DNA of 64,000 nucleotides from a bacterium 1xD8-48 (GTDB taxonomy: Bacteria > Bacillota > Clostridia > Lachnospirales > Lachnospiraceae), in assembly GCA_009917455.1 (NCBI GenBank), contig QZDS01000001.1:1-64000 (forward strand), in the 5' to 3' direction. Below are positions 35,813 through 46,021 of this stretch, piece after piece. Under the pieces are notes generated by a model. It saw only the letters and a program-made list of their open reading frames with translations, was not told where the DNA came from and made no database searches. The position numbers and the translations under genes were made by a program. How positions within the stretch are numbered: the first letter of the stretch is position 1; each line of letters begins with the position of its first letter.

Positions 35813-37584
35813 GCATCAATTCCTATAAAGACGACGAGCAGTCAGAGGGGACCGGAAAGGCCCGCACCATCCTCCGCCTGCTCTCCTATATGCGTGACTT
35901 TAAAAAAGAAATTACCGCCGTACTTTTGATTATGGCCTTTTGCGTCACGGTATCCCTTTTAAACCCGCTGATAATAGAGGCAGCCATTGACCGTTATATT
36001 TCCGGCAAAAATCTGCCGGGGCTGTTTCGCCTGATTGGAGCGGCCGCCGTTTTGAATCTTCTGATGATTGGCGGAATCAAACTGCGCATGTACATAATGG
36101 CAAAGGTGTGCAACAGCATACTCCTCGCCATACGCCAGGAGCTTTACTCCCATATCCAGACGCTGGATTTGCAGTTTTTTGACAGCCGTCCCACGGGAAA
36201 AATACTGGCCAGGGTGATTGGAGATATCAACTCCTTGAAGGATGTGCTGAACAATTTTGTCACCACCCTGATACCGGATTTTATCACGGTTGCAGCCGTA
36301 ATGGTAATTATGTTTGTCAAGAACCACATTCTGGCCGCCGCCGCCCTGTGCAGCCTGCCCTTTATGGGCATCTGCATATGGCTGATTCAGGTTTATTCCC
36401 ACAGGAAATGGCAGGATTTCCGCAAAAAATCCTCCAACCTGAACGCTTTTATCCACGAGGACATCTCCGGTATGCGGATTATACAGAGTTTTTCAGCGGA
36501 GCCGGAAACAAGCGAAACCTTTGACCAGCTTTTGACAAAGCACCGCTCTTCTTTTATCAGGGCGGTCCGTCTGAACGACGCCATGGGTTCCGTCATTGAT
36601 TTAAGCTGGGGCGTGGGCATTACCGCCCTTTACTTTGTGGGACTTCGGATTTTGGGCGCAGAAAATGTGTCAATCGGGACTTTCCTTGCCTTTGGCGGCT
36701 ACATTACCATGTTCTGGAACCCGATTATGAATCTGAGTAATTTTTACAATCAGATTATTACCAATATCGCGGCGGCAGAGCGTGTCTTTGAAATCATGGA
36801 CACCGAAGCTTCCATCAAAGACGAAAAAGACGTAACCGAAATCCCGCCCATAAAGGGACAGGTTGCATTTTCCCATGTGAGCTTCTCCTATGACGATACG
36901 GTAAAAGTGCTAAATGATGTGAGCTTTACCATCCGTCCCGGCGAAACTATCGCTCTCGTAGGACCCACCGGTGCGGGCAAGACTACCATTGTCAACCTTA
37001 TCAGCCGTTTTTACGACGTGCAGGAGGGCATTGTGAGCATCGACGGGTATGATATCAAAAAGGTTTCCATCGAAAGCCTGCGCCGCCAGATGGGCATTAT
37101 GACCCAGGACAACTTTTTGTTTACAGGCACCATAAAGGAAAATATCCGTTACGGGAAGCTGGACGCCACCGACGAGGAAATTATAGAAGCCGCCAAAGCG
37201 GTTCACGCCCACGATTTCATCTGCCGTCTGGAAAAAGGATATGACACAATGCTTACCGAGCGGGGCGGCGGCCTTTCCGTGGGGCAAAAGCAGCTTCTCG
37301 CCTTTGCAAGAACCATGGTTTCCAGACCCAATATCCTGATACTGGACGAAGCTACCTCCAGTATCGACACCAATACGGAACTTCTTGTTCAGGACGGCAT
37401 TGACGTTCTCTTAAAGGGGCGCACCTCATTCGTCATTGCCCACAGGCTTTCCACCATACAAAAAGCCGACCGGATTTTTGTAATTGACAACGGCGGAATT
37501 GTTGAGCAGGGCTCCGCGGCGGAATTAATGGCAAAAAAAGGAGCCTATTACAGGCTCCATAACGCACAGCTTATGACTGTTTAA
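35809..37584 (+). CDS. Heterodimeric ABC exporter subunit with active catalytic site (BmrD/LmrD-like)
   Basis: 591 residues: six helices with the long coupling helices of type IV exporters, then an ABC domain with Walker A GPTGAGKTT, Q-loop MTQDNFLF, signature LSVGQKQL, Walker B ILILDEATSSID (catalytic Glu present) and H-loop IAHRLST. The second Gly of the signature is Val, so the signature that faces the partner's degenerate site is itself non-canonical. The two genes thus show the full asymmetric pattern: one competent and one degenerate ATP site. Start ATG overlaps the first gene's stop. Confidence 0.88.
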   Translation: MSINSYKDDEQSEGTGKARTILRLLSYMRDFKKEITAVLLIMAFCVTVSLLNPLIIEAAIDRYISGKNLPGLFRLIGAAAVLNLLMIGGIKLRMYIMAKVCNSILLAIRQELYSHIQTLDLQFFDSRPTGKILARVIGDINSLKDVLNNFVTTLIPDFITVAAVMVIMFVKNHILAAAALCSLPFMGICIWLIQVYSHRKWQDFRKKSSNLNAFIHEDISGMRIIQSFSAEPETSETFDQLLTKHRSSFIRAVRLNDAMGSVIDLSWGVGITALYFVGLRILGAENVSIGTFLAFGGYITMFWNPIMNLSNFYNQIITNIAAAERVFEIMDTEASIKDEKDVTEIPPIKGQVAFSHVSFSYDDTVKVLNDVSFTIRPGETIALVGPTGAGKTTIVNLISRFYDVQEGIVSIDGYDIKKVSIESLRRQMGIMTQDNFLFTGTIKENIRYGKLDATDEEIIEAAKAVHAHDFICRLEKGYDTMLTERGGGLSVGQKQLLAFARTMVSRPNILILDEATSSIDTNTELLVQDGIDVLLKGRTSFVIAHRLSTIQKADRIFVIDNGGIVEQGSAAELMAKKGAYYRLHNAQLMTV

Positions 37585-37586
37585 TC

Positions 37587-39275
37587 TTATTTCTTTTTGG
37601 ACCGGAACATGCCGAAAGCTTTTACATCCGAACCCTTTTTGCTTTTGGATGATTTTCCGGTCTTTTCTTTTGCACCAGACTTATCCCTGCTTCCGTCGCC
37701 GAAGAAATCTTTCTCGCTTTTCCGCTCTCTTTCTCTCCTGTCCCTCTCTGACAGCCTTTCGCCGCGGCTCTCGCCCGGCTTTCTTGCTTCTCTTCTGTCA
37801 CGGTCATCCCGGCTTCTTCTGCGCTCGTCGCGGTTGCCGGATTCGTCGCGGCCTCTTCTGTCCCTGCGCTCGCCGCGGCTTCTTCTTCCCCGGTCTCTCC
37901 TGCGTTCTCCTCTGCCTCTTTCCTGATAAGGCTGTTCTTCCTCGATTTCCTCCGGGGTCTCTCCCATATTCATATGCATGAGAGCCGCCGCAAGGTCAAG
38001 TACGGAAAAGCCGTACTTTTCGGAAGCGATTTCGATTTCTTTTCTCGTCTTTGACAAATCCTCGTTTTCGATTACGCCCATCACGCCCGCGAACAGCCTG
38101 TCTGACTTCACGCGAATCACGTCCTCCACGGTAGGAAGCTGTCTTTCTCTGATTGTAGTGTGGCAAACCTTTTCAATACTGCGAATCTTAAAGATTTCCC
38201 TGCCCGATATCAGGGTAAAGGAACGTCCTTTTCTTCCGGCACGGCCGGTCCGTCCGATTCTGTGCACATAGTACTCAATGTCTTCCGGAACGTCGTAATT
38301 AAACACCGCGTCCACGCCGCTGACGTCGATTCCTCTTGCCGCCACGTCGGTTGCAGTCAGGATCGAGCAGGTTCCCTTCCTGAACTGGCCCATCACCGTA
38401 TCTCTCTGTGCCTGGGTCAAATCGCCGTGAAGCGCGCCAGCTTCATATCCGAGCTCGTTAAGCCTTCCCGCAATCTCGTCCACCATACGCTTTGTATTGG
38501 CGAAAATCAGGCTTCTGGCGGGCTGATAATAATCAAGCAGTCGGCATAACGCTCTGATTTTGTCTTTCTTTGCCACACGGTAATATGCCTGCTTGATTGC
38601 GGACACCGTAAGTTCCTTTGGCGTCACTCTGATATAGACCGCATTCTGCTGGTAAGTGCCGGCAATTTCCAGAATCGCCTGAGGCATGGTTGCCGAAAAC
38701 AGCGCCATCTGATGCTCTTCCGGCATATCCGACAGCACGGTTTCAATATCCTCCCGGAAGCCCATGTCAAGCATCTCGTCCGCTTCGTCCAGCACAATCA
38801 TTTTTACTTCCGCGGTTTTAATCGTGTGCCGTCTCAAATGGTCCATCACACGTCCCGGCGTTCCAACGATAATCTGAACTCCCTGGGAAAGGGCTCTTAT
38901 CTGTTTTCCAATATCCTGACCGCCATAGACAGGAAGCACCTTCACGCCATACATGTATTTGGACAGCCTTCGAATCTCCTCCGCCGCCTGCATGGCAAGC
39001 TCTCTGGTGGGGCACAGGATAATCCCCTGCGGTCTTTTGATTTCAGGATTGATTTTCTGTATCATGGGAATGGCAAAGGCAGCCGTCTTTCCCGTGCCTG
39101 TCTGCGCCTGTCCGATGATATCCTTTCCCTCTAACAGTACCGGGACGGACTGCTCCTGAATAGGGGTCATAACCTCAAAGCCCATCTCGTGTACCGCTCT
39201 TAAAATATCCGGATGAATACCGGACTCGTCAAATCTTAATTTTGCTTCTAAATTTTCTTCCAATCTCTCTTCCAC
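37587..39275 (-). CDS. DEAD-box RNA helicase with Arg-rich tail
   Basis: About 562 residues. Helicase motifs in order: Q motif (MTPIQEQSV), I AQTGTGKT, Ia PTRELAMQ, Ib TPGRVMDH, II VLDEADEMLD, III SATMP, IV SLIFANT, V TDVAARGIDV, VI HRIGRTGRAGR. A short helical region follows, then about 110 residues of Arg/Asp/Glu/Gly-rich low-complexity sequence ending in a Lys-rich tail. It resembles CshA/DeaD proteins that remodel RNA in ribosome assembly, cold shock and mRNA decay. GTG 39275 is preferred because GGAG lies 7 nt before it; ATG 39302 is open but has no site and overlaps the GT2 gene. Confidence 0.92.
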   Translation of the reverse strand: MEERLEENLEAKLRFDESGIHPDILRAVHEMGFEVMTPIQEQSVPVLLEGKDIIGQAQTGTGKTAAFAIPMIQKINPEIKRPQGIILCPTRELAMQAAEEIRRLSKYMYGVKVLPVYGGQDIGKQIRALSQGVQIIVGTPGRVMDHLRRHTIKTAEVKMIVLDEADEMLDMGFREDIETVLSDMPEEHQMALFSATMPQAILEIAGTYQQNAVYIRVTPKELTVSAIKQAYYRVAKKDKIRALCRLLDYYQPARSLIFANTKRMVDEIAGRLNELGYEAGALHGDLTQAQRDTVMGQFRKGTCSILTATDVAARGIDVSGVDAVFNYDVPEDIEYYVHRIGRTGRAGRKGRSFTLISGREIFKIRSIEKVCHTTIRERQLPTVEDVIRVKSDRLFAGVMGVIENEDLSKTRKEIEIASEKYGFSVLDLAAALMHMNMGETPEEIEEEQPYQERGRGERRRDRGRRSRGERRDRRGRDESGNRDERRRSRDDRDRREARKPGESRGERLSERDRRERERKSEKDFFGDGSRDKSGAKEKTGKSSKSKKGSDVKAFGMFRSKKK

Positions 39276-39279
39276 TATG

Positions 39280-40242
39280 CTACTCCATTTCATCTGTGTC
39301 ATTTAAAAACTGCTCTACAATAAACCGGGGGCGCGCTTTGGTTTCCAGATAAATCTTTCCAATATATTCTCCCACCACACCAAGGGAGAGAAGGATCAGC
39401 CCTCCTATTGCCCAGACCGAAACCATAAGCGTTGTCCAGCCCACGATGGTGGCCCCCATAAAATGCCGGACAAGACTGTAAATGAGCATACCGATACTGA
39501 CTATAAAGATGAAAAAACCAAGCGCAGTTATCATCCTTATCGGCTTTGTGCTCAGGGACGTAATGCCCTCGACGGCAAAGGAAAGCATTTTCCCAAAAGG
39601 ATATTTGCTCTTTCCGGCAAACCGCTCTCCTCTGTTATAATATACCACATCCGCAGGATATCCAATCATCGGCACAATACCTCGAAGGAACAGGTTGACT
39701 TCCCCGTATTGTGCCAGCCCGTCAAGCGCCCGTCTGCTCATAAGCCGGTAATCCGCATGATTAAATACCGTGTTGGCACCCATAGCGTTCATTATTTTAT
39801 AAAAGCTCTCAGCCGTAAATTTCTTGAATACCGTATCCGTAGCCCGGCTGCCGCGCACGCCGTAAACAACATCCATACCGCTTAAATATTTGTCAACCAT
39901 TTCATCTATGGCATTGATGTCGTCCTGTAAATCCGCGTCCATGGAAATGACCATGTCGACGTAATCCTTTACCGTCATAAGACCGGCCAGCAGCGCATTC
40001 TGGTGCCCTCTGTTTCTGCTTAAATTAATGCCGCCAAAAATTCTGTTCTTTTGATGGAGTTCTTCAATAATCTCCCAGGTTCTGTCCTTCGAGCCGTCGT
40101 TTACAAAAATCACACGGCTCTTTTCACTGATTTTTCCCAGCTTTATGAGACTGCCCAGCTTTTCCAAAAGACGCGAACTGGTCTCGGGCAGCACCTCCTC
40201 TTCATTGTAACAGGGGATTACCAGATATAGAACATTACCCAT
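39280..40242 (-). CDS. GT2 polyprenyl-phosphate glycosyltransferase (GtrB/DPM1-like)
   Basis: 320 residues from ATG 40242 (AAGGAG upstream). The GT-A domain has IPCYNEEEVL, FVNDGSKDRTW, SRNRGHQNALLAGL and the metal motif SMDADLQDD; two C-terminal helices (about 230-305) anchor it. It makes a polyprenyl-phosphate-linked sugar, the donor used by GT-C enzymes such as those at 17.7-24.6 kb and 30.2 kb (inference for the pairing). It ends 5 nt before the helicase start. Confidence 0.85.
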   Translation of the reverse strand: MGNVLYLVIPCYNEEEVLPETSSRLLEKLGSLIKLGKISEKSRVIFVNDGSKDRTWEIIEELHQKNRIFGGINLSRNRGHQNALLAGLMTVKDYVDMVISMDADLQDDINAIDEMVDKYLSGMDVVYGVRGSRATDTVFKKFTAESFYKIMNAMGANTVFNHADYRLMSRRALDGLAQYGEVNLFLRGIVPMIGYPADVVYYNRGERFAGKSKYPFGKMLSFAVEGITSLSTKPIRMITALGFFIFIVSIGMLIYSLVRHFMGATIVGWTTLMVSVWAIGGLILLSLGVVGEYIGKIYLETKARPRFIVEQFLNDTDEME

Positions 40243-40323
40243 AGTGCATTCTCCTTGTCTTATAAAACACTCAATCTGCACGGCGCAATATTTTCTTAAT
40301 TTCCATAAAGAACATACTTGTCT

Positions 40324-40352
40324 ATCATATACTATTCCGGCGAAAGTTACAA
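40324..40352 (-). promoter_or_regulatory. Promoter of the GT2-helicase pair
   Basis: Minus strand TTGTAA (40352-40347), 17-nt spacer, TATGAT (40329-40324). The rest of the 340-nt gap (40,243-40,581) holds only this and the tpiA terminator. Confidence 0.55.
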
Positions 40353-40451
40353 CAGGGAATTTTACAGAAAGTTTATTTTATCGTTACCAGGAACTACTTC
40401 CCCGGGTTCCTGCGATAAATATACACGCAACAGAGATATTCTCCCACAATA

Positions 40452-40495
40452 AAAAAGGATAGCAAAGAAATTATTTTCCTTTGCTATCCTTTTTT
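40452..40495 (-). terminator. tpiA terminator, bidirectional
   Basis: AAAAAGGATAGCAAAG (40452-40467) pairs with CTTTGCTATCCTTTTT (40479-40494), a perfect 16-bp stem flanked by A-run and T-run, so it works in both directions. Confidence 0.88.
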
Positions 40496-40581
40496 AATCT
40501 CATTTACCCCTGTATCAGATTTCTGCCATTATATAGCAGCTATCTTCATTTGCAAAATACAGGTTTTATAAACGGTATTTT

Positions 40582-41331
40582 CTATTTGTAGTTAACAATC
40601 TTTCCAAAATCAGCCTTGAGAGAAGCGCCGCCTACCAGGCCGCCGTCAATATCGGGCTGTGCAAACAGTTCCGCCGCGTTGCCTGCGTTTACGGAACCGC
40701 CGTACTGGATACGAACCGCTTCCGCCGTAGCTTCGTCATAAATTTCTGCGATGCAGTCACGAACCGCTTTACATACTTCCTGAGCCTGCTCGGTGGTAGC
40801 TGTCTTGCCTGTTCCGATTGCCCAGATAGGCTCGTAAGCGATTACCATGGAAGCAACCTGCTGCGCGCTTACGCCAACAAGGTCGGACTTAATCTGCATA
40901 CGAATCCAGTCCAGGGTAATCCCCATCTCTCTCTGTTCAAGAGTCTCGCCGCAGCACAGAATCGGTGTAAGACCTGCTTCAAAAGCTTTCTTTACCTTCT
41001 TATTTAATAAAGCGTCGTCCTCCTTGAAGTAGTCGCGTCTCTCGGAATGGCCGATAATCACATACTTAACGCCTGCATCTAACAGCATTTCGGCAGAGAT
41101 TTCTCCGGTGTAAGCGCCCTTTGCTTCAAAATACATGTTCTCAGCGCCAACCGCAACGTTGGTTCCTTTAACGGCTTCCACTACGGGAACGATGTCAACT
41201 GCGGGTACACAGTAAACAACATCAACGTCATCGGATTTTACCAAATCCTTTAATTCATCACATAACGCTACAGCCTGACTGGGAGTCATGTTCATTTTCC
41301 AGTTACCGGCTACAATTTTTCTTCTTGCCAT
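40582..41331 (-). CDS. tpiA: Triosephosphate isomerase
   Basis: 249 residues: GNWKMNM (substrate Lys), GHSERR (catalytic His), [17 protein letters not shown] (catalytic Glu and flexible loop 6) and [13 protein letters not shown] / [11 protein letters not shown] for phosphate binding. Interconverts dihydroxyacetone phosphate and glyceraldehyde 3-phosphate. Last gene of the gap-pgk-tpiA set, with AGGAG before ATG 41331. Confidence 0.97.
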   Translation of the reverse strand: MARRKIVAGNWKMNMTPSQAVALCDELKDLVKSDDVDVVYCVPAVDIVPVVEAVKGTNVAVGAENMYFEAKGAYTGEISAEMLLDAGVKYVIIGHSERRDYFKEDDALLNKKVKKAFEAGLTPILCCGETLEQREMGITLDWIRMQIKSDLVGVSAQQVASMVIAYEPIWAIGTGKTATTEQAQEVCKAVRDCIAEIYDEATAEAVRIQYGGSVNAGNAAELFAQPDIDGGLVGGASLKADFGKIVNYK

Positions 41332-41385
41332 TTTCTTTTCTCCTATTTTATAGTTCCGCAGCCGTCATTCAGTTCACCTTTCTCT

Positions 41386-41426
41386 GGAACGGTTCGCAGA
41401 CGCCTTTTGCGGCTGCGAATTGTTCC
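41386..41426. repeat. Intergenic hairpin between pgk and tpiA
   Basis: GGAACGGTTCGCAG (41386-41399) faces CTGCGAATTGTTCC (41413-41426), 12 of 14 paired plus two G-U in the plus-strand sense. The right arm shares the 12-mer CTGCGAATTGTT with the large element at 8921-9082. It may tune pgk/tpiA messenger stability or be a small dispersed repeat. Confidence 0.4.
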
Positions 41427-41458
41427 GTGTACTTTCTTCCGGCTGCTGTTTTGTTGTT

Positions 41459-42682
41459 TTATTTGTCGTCAGCCGCCACTACGCCGGGAAGCTCCTTGCC
41501 CTCTAAAAATTCAAGGGAAGCGCCGCCGCCTGTGGAAATATGGCTCATCTTATCTGCAAATCCAAGCTGGTTTACTGCTGCTGCGGAATCGCCGCCGCCG
41601 ATGATGGTGGTAGCGTCTGTCTCTGCAAGAGCCTTTGCAACCGCAATGGTTCCCTTTGCAAGAACAGGGTTCTCGAATACGCCCATGGGACCGTTCCATA
41701 CAACGGTCTTTGCGCTCTTAACCGCATCTGCATAAAGGGCCGCTGTCTTTTCACCGATATCAAGACCTTCCCTGTCAGCCGGAATCTTGTCTGCATCCAC
41801 GGTGGACACTTCGATTTCAGCATCAATGGGATTCGGGAAACCGTCTGCAATTACGGTATCAACGGGAAGCAGTAATTTCTTTCCAAGCTTTTCAGCCTTA
41901 TCCATCATTTCCTTACAGTAATCAATCTTCTCGTCATCCACTAAAGACTTGCCGATTTCATAGCCCTTTGCCTTTAAGAAAGTAAACGCCATGCCGCCGC
42001 CGATAATCAGGGTATCGCATTTTTCAAGAAGGTTATTGATAACGTTCAGCTTATCGGCAACCTTAGCGCCGCCAAGGATTGCAACGAAAGGCCTTACCGG
42101 ATTCTCAACCGCGTTGCCGAGGAAATCAATTTCTTTCTGCATCAGATAGCCTACTGCGCACTCGCCGCCTTTTGCACGAACGCATTCCGTTACGCCGGCA
42201 ACGGAAGCATGGGCTCTGTGGGATGAGCCGAAAGCATCGCATACGTAAACATCAGCCAGGTCAGCAAGCTCTTTGCTGAATTCCTCGCCGTTCTTTGTCT
42301 CTTCTTTTCCGCGGAAACGGGTATTCTGAAGCAGTACTACGTCTCCGTCTTTCATTGCGGCAACCGCGGCTGTTGCGGCTTCGCCTGTTACATTGTAATC
42401 AGCCACAAAGTTTACTTCCCTGCCAAGCTTTTCGGACAGTCTCCTGGCAACGGGCGCCAATGATTCTCCCTCGTTGGGGCCGTTCTTTACCTTGCCGAGG
42501 TGAGAGCAGAGAATTACCTTTCCTCCGTCAGCAAGAAGCTTGTTGATTGTGGGGAGCGCTGCGACAATACGTGTCTCGTCTGTAATTTCTCCGCCTTTAA
42601 GAGGCACGTTAAAATCGCATCTTACCAGCACGCGTTTTCCGGCCACATTGATATCATCAACTGATTTTTTATTTAATCCCAT
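41459..42682 (-). CDS. pgk: Phosphoglycerate kinase
   Basis: 407 residues from ATG 42682 (AAGGAGG upstream). Motifs: [41 protein letters not shown], the nucleotide-binding [11 protein letters not shown] and the C-terminal [10 protein letters not shown]...[13 protein letters not shown]. Makes ATP from 1,3-bisphosphoglycerate. Between gap and tpiA; a hairpin in the gap-pgk interval could reduce read-through from gap. Confidence 0.97.
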   Translation of the reverse strand: MGLNKKSVDDINVAGKRVLVRCDFNVPLKGGEITDETRIVAALPTINKLLADGGKVILCSHLGKVKNGPNEGESLAPVARRLSEKLGREVNFVADYNVTGEAATAAVAAMKDGDVVLLQNTRFRGKEETKNGEEFSKELADLADVYVCDAFGSSHRAHASVAGVTECVRAKGGECAVGYLMQKEIDFLGNAVENPVRPFVAILGGAKVADKLNVINNLLEKCDTLIIGGGMAFTFLKAKGYEIGKSLVDDEKIDYCKEMMDKAEKLGKKLLLPVDTVIADGFPNPIDAEIEVSTVDADKIPADREGLDIGEKTAALYADAVKSAKTVVWNGPMGVFENPVLAKGTIAVAKALAETDATTIIGGGDSAAAVNQLGFADKMSHISTGGGASLEFLEGKELPGVVAADDK

Positions 42683-42714
42683 GATTCTATTCCTCCTTAC
42701 CAAAAATTATAAAA

Positions 42715-42739
42715 GGATCCGGTCCATAAGACCGGACCC
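42715..42739 (-). terminator. Hairpin between gap and pgk (partial terminator)
   Basis: GGATCCGGTC (42715-42724) pairs with GACCGGACCC (42730-42739) at 9 of 10 positions; the minus-strand side is followed by TTTTATAATTTTT. It would end most gap transcripts while allowing some into pgk. Confidence 0.7.
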
Positions 42740-42793
42740 TTAAGGTCTTTTACTTACTTTGACAGCATTACGGCATCACCGTATGTGTTAAGC

Positions 42794-43807
42794 TTATGCT
42801 AATTCAGAGAAGTATTTGATTGTTCTTACCATCTGGCTTGTGTAAGAATTCTCATTGTCATACCATGATACAACCTGTACCTGGGTGTTGCCGTCTTCCA
42901 TAGGAGCAACCATTGTCTGGGTAGCATCGAAGATGGAACCGAATGTGCTGCCGATAACGTCGGAAGAAACGATTTCGTCTGTATTGTAACCGAAGGACTC
43001 TGTGGAAGCAGCTTTCATAGCATCGTTAATCTGCTCTTTGGTAACCTGTCCCTTAACAACTGCAACTAAGATAGTTGTGGAGCCTGTAGGGGTGGGAACA
43101 CGCTGAGCGGAGCCGATGAGCTTGCCGTTCAATTCAGGAATAACAAGGCCGATTGCCTTTGCTGCGCCTGTTGAGTTGGGAACGATGTTCTGAGCGCCTG
43201 CACGGCTTCTTCTCTTGTCGCCTTTTCTCTGAGGGCCGTCAAGAATCATCTGGTCGCCTGTGTAAGCATGAACTGTTGTCATAATACCGCTCATGATAGG
43301 AGCAAGGTCATTTAATGCCTTAGCCATAGGAGCTAAGCAGTTTGTTGTACAGGAAGCTGCGGAAATAACGGTATCCTCAGCCTTCAGTGATGTATGGTTT
43401 ACATTGTAAACGATGGTAGGAAGGTCGTTTCCTGCAGGTGCGGAGATAACTACCTTACGAGCGCCGGCTTCGATATGAGCGCTTGCTTTTGCCTTGGATG
43501 TATAGAAACCTGTACATTCAAGAACAACGTCTACCTTAAGCTCTCCCCAGGGAAGGTTCTTAGCGTCTGCTTCTTTGTAAATTGTAATGGTCTTTCCATT
43601 AACAGAGATGGAATCCTCACCATAAGATACGCTGTCCGCATATTTGTACTTGCCCTGTGCGGTGTCGTACTTTAACAAGTGTGCAAGCATTTCGGGGCTT
43701 GTCAAATCGTTAATTGCCACTACTTCGTAACCTTCTGCATCAAACATCTGTCTGAATGCAAGACGACCGATACGGCCAAAACCATTAATTGCTACTCTTA
43801 CTGCCAT
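42794..43807 (-). CDS. gap: Glyceraldehyde-3-phosphate dehydrogenase (NAD-dependent)
   Basis: 337 residues: NAD fold INGFGRIGR, catalytic Cys in [13 protein letters not shown], the S-loop [18 protein letters not shown], and [12 protein letters not shown] at the end. Oxidative phosphorylation of glyceraldehyde 3-phosphate. AGGAGG precedes ATG 43807. First gene of the gap-pgk-tpiA cluster. Confidence 0.97.
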   Translation of the reverse strand: MAVRVAINGFGRIGRLAFRQMFDAEGYEVVAINDLTSPEMLAHLLKYDTAQGKYKYADSVSYGEDSISVNGKTITIYKEADAKNLPWGELKVDVVLECTGFYTSKAKASAHIEAGARKVVISAPAGNDLPTIVYNVNHTSLKAEDTVISAASCTTNCLAPMAKALNDLAPIMSGIMTTVHAYTGDQMILDGPQRKGDKRRSRAGAQNIVPNSTGAAKAIGLVIPELNGKLIGSAQRVPTPTGSTTILVAVVKGQVTKEQINDAMKAASTESFGYNTDEIVSSDVIGSTFGSIFDATQTMVAPMEDGNTQVQVVSWYDNENSYTSQMVRTIKYFSELA

Positions 43808-43911
43808 TTTAGATTCCTCCTAAAAATGAATAATGATTACATAGATTTTGCAATCCTCAAGACAATACAACCTTAAAGAGTATATATCCTAAAATTTATA
43901 CATCTCAAAGA

Positions 43912-43941
43912 TTGACAAAATTTTATCAGCAGATTTATTGT
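43912..43941 (+). promoter_or_regulatory. Promoter of the PHP phosphatase gene
   Basis: TTGACA (43912-43917), 18-nt spacer, TATTGT (43936-43941). The 225-nt interval to gap is AT-rich and also holds several weak minus-strand candidates for gap. Confidence 0.4.
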
Positions 43942-44032
43942 ACCCAATTTGTCCGAAAAGTTCAAGATTAAATTGAAAAATAATTGCATTTTCTGGCAAT
44001 TTTTAATAAGATACAGTAAAGAGGTGACATAT

Positions 44033-44851
44033 ATGGCAATTAAAGCGGATTTTCATTTACATTCTTCCTTTTCAGGGGACAGTACGGCTCCCATGGAAGA
44101 TATGATTTTAAAGGGAATTGATTCAGGTCTTTCCACCATGTGCTTTACGGAGCATCTGGATATGGATTATGTGTACTCCAGACCGGAAGACGAGGGGATG
44201 TTTGAGTTAAATACCGATTCCTATCTCTGTGAACTGGCAAAATTAAGGGAAAAATATGCCGGCAAAATCCGGCTCTTATTCGGTGTGGAGCTGGGCATAC
44301 AGCCGCATCTTAAAAGGGAGCTTGCAGTTTATGCCAAAAGCTACGACTTTGATTTTATTATCGCCTCCTCCCACCTGTGCAACAGAAAAGACCCCTACTA
44401 CCCTCCTTTTTATGAAGGACGCTCTGACACAGAGGCCTACAGGGAATACTTTTCCTCTATTCTGGATAATTTGAAGGCTTTTGATAATTTCGACGTGTAC
44501 GGTCATCTGGATTATGTGGTCCGCTACGGGAAAGCAAAGGACGAAAACTATCGTTATTCGGACTATAGCGATATTCTGGATAAAATTCTGGAAACTCTCA
44601 TTGAAAGGGAAAAGGGAATTGAAATCAACACCGGCGCTATCTCCTACGGCCTTAAAGAGCTGAATCCCTGCACGGACATTCTTAAAAAGTACAGAGCCCT
44701 GGGCGGCGAAATCGTCACCGCAGGCTCCGACGCCCATGAGCCTTCGGCGATTGCAAGGGGCTTTTCGCGTGCTGCGGAGATTCTTACAGACTGCGGCTTT
44801 AGGTATTACGCCACTTTTGAGAAGCGGACGCCGGAATTCCATCGGATTTGA
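44033..44851 (+). CDS. PHP-family histidinol-phosphatase
   Basis: 272 residues from ATG 44033 (GAGGTG upstream). Metal ligands of the PHP fold: DFHLHSSFSGD, FTEHLDMDY, GVELGIQPH, ASSHLC, YGHLDYVVRYG and GSDAHEP. The family removes phosphate from histidinol phosphate in histidine synthesis, but the same fold covers other phosphatases, and no his genes are near, so the substrate is uncertain. Confidence 0.8.
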   Translation: MAIKADFHLHSSFSGDSTAPMEDMILKGIDSGLSTMCFTEHLDMDYVYSRPEDEGMFELNTDSYLCELAKLREKYAGKIRLLFGVELGIQPHLKRELAVYAKSYDFDFIIASSHLCNRKDPYYPPFYEGRSDTEAYREYFSSILDNLKAFDNFDVYGHLDYVVRYGKAKDENYRYSDYSDILDKILETLIEREKGIEINTGAISYGLKELNPCTDILKKYRALGGEIVTAGSDAHEPSAIARGFSRAAEILTDCGFRYYATFEKRTPEFHRI

Positions 44852-44871
44852 ATTTCATGCTGTAAAAATGG

Positions 44872-45957
44872 CTACAAAATTGTACCGCCTCCCATCACAT
44901 ATTCCCCGTCGTAAAATACCACCGCCTGTCCCGGCGTGACTGCCCGGACGGGATGCTCAAAAATGCATGAAATTTCATCCTCTCCTGTGCGTACGGCGGT
45001 GCACTCCTCGCCCCTGTGCGCATATCTTATCTTCGCCCACAGCCTCCGGGGCTCTTTTAAATCCTCCATTCCCATAAAATGAATACGGTTACAGGTAAGC
45101 TCTGTCCGAAAAACGTCGCTGTCGCTGATAACAACCTCATTTGTTTTCGGCCGCAGCTCCGAAACAAAAACCGGATGTCCCATGGAAAGGTTGAGCCCCT
45201 TCCGCTGTCCTATGGTGTAATGAATGATTCCTTTGTGGGTTCCCAGAATGCGTCCGTCCTCTGAGACAAAGTTTCCTTCCCCGGGAAGCTTTTCCAAAAG
45301 CTCTTTCTTTGTTTTCCTTCTGATAAAGCCGGCATAGTCCTTATCCGGCACAAAGCAGATGTCCTGACTGTCACGCTTTGAGGCGACGGGCAGATGGTTT
45401 TCTTCGGCAATCCTTCTGATTTCCTCTTTGGTATAATCCCCCACCGGCATCAGCGTGCGGGCAAGCTGAAACTGTGTCAGATTGTAAAGGGCGTAGGTCT
45501 GGTCTTTCCCGGCGGTAACGGAATTTCGGACGGCATATCTGCCGTTTTGCAGCTTTTCCACCCTTGCATAATGTCCTGTTGCAATATAGTCCGCCCCGAT
45601 TTCCATTGCCCGCCGAAGGAGGGATTCCCATTTGATATATCTGTTGCAGGCAATACATGGATTGGGCGTTCTGCCGTTTAAATATTCCAAAATAAAATAA
45701 TCCACCACTTTTTCCCGGAATTCTCTTTTAAAGTTCACCACATAATGAGGAATGCCCAGGATACCGGCAACTCTCCCGGCGTCCTCTGCCGCGCTTTGGC
45801 CGCAGCATCCGCCGTTTTCTTCCACGAGGGCCTTCTCCTCATCTTCCCATGTCCGCATGGTGACGCCCGTCACATCATATCCCTGTTCCTTTAAAAGGCA
45901 GGCGGCCACGGAGGAATCCACTCCTCCTGACATGCCCACCACTACTTTCTTTCCCAT
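44872..45957 (-). CDS. mnmA: tRNA-specific 2-thiouridylase MnmA
   Basis: 361 residues: PP-loop GMSGGVDSSVAAC, active Cys pair in NPCIACNRYIKW and SQDICFVPD, TGHYARVE, and the C-terminal barrels (YTIGQRKGLNLS, PGQAVVFYDGEYVMGGGTI). It thiolates U34 of Lys, Glu and Gln tRNAs, with sulfur ultimately from a cysteine desulfurase; nifS and nifU lie just upstream, a fitting sulfur-relay group. Confidence 0.95.
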   Translation of the reverse strand: MGKKVVVGMSGGVDSSVAACLLKEQGYDVTGVTMRTWEDEEKALVEENGGCCGQSAAEDAGRVAGILGIPHYVVNFKREFREKVVDYFILEYLNGRTPNPCIACNRYIKWESLLRRAMEIGADYIATGHYARVEKLQNGRYAVRNSVTAGKDQTYALYNLTQFQLARTLMPVGDYTKEEIRRIAEENHLPVASKRDSQDICFVPDKDYAGFIRRKTKKELLEKLPGEGNFVSEDGRILGTHKGIIHYTIGQRKGLNLSMGHPVFVSELRPKTNEVVISDSDVFRTELTCNRIHFMGMEDLKEPRRLWAKIRYAHRGEECTAVRTGEDEISCIFEHPVRAVTPGQAVVFYDGEYVMGGGTIL

Positions 45958-46021
45958 TTAACTGCTCCTGCTTTTTCTGCTTTTCAAGCCGGCTCCTGCT
46001 GCTGACAGCAAGGCATCCTCT

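Noticed and set aside
37600-37930. Repeat element inside the helicase gene
   Set aside because: The biased sequence is the Arg/Asp/Gly-rich C-terminal tail usual for such helicases.
37587-39302. Helicase start at ATG 39302
   Set aside because: No ribosome site and overlap with the GT2 gene; GTG 39275 has GGAG at proper spacing, though the choice is not certain.
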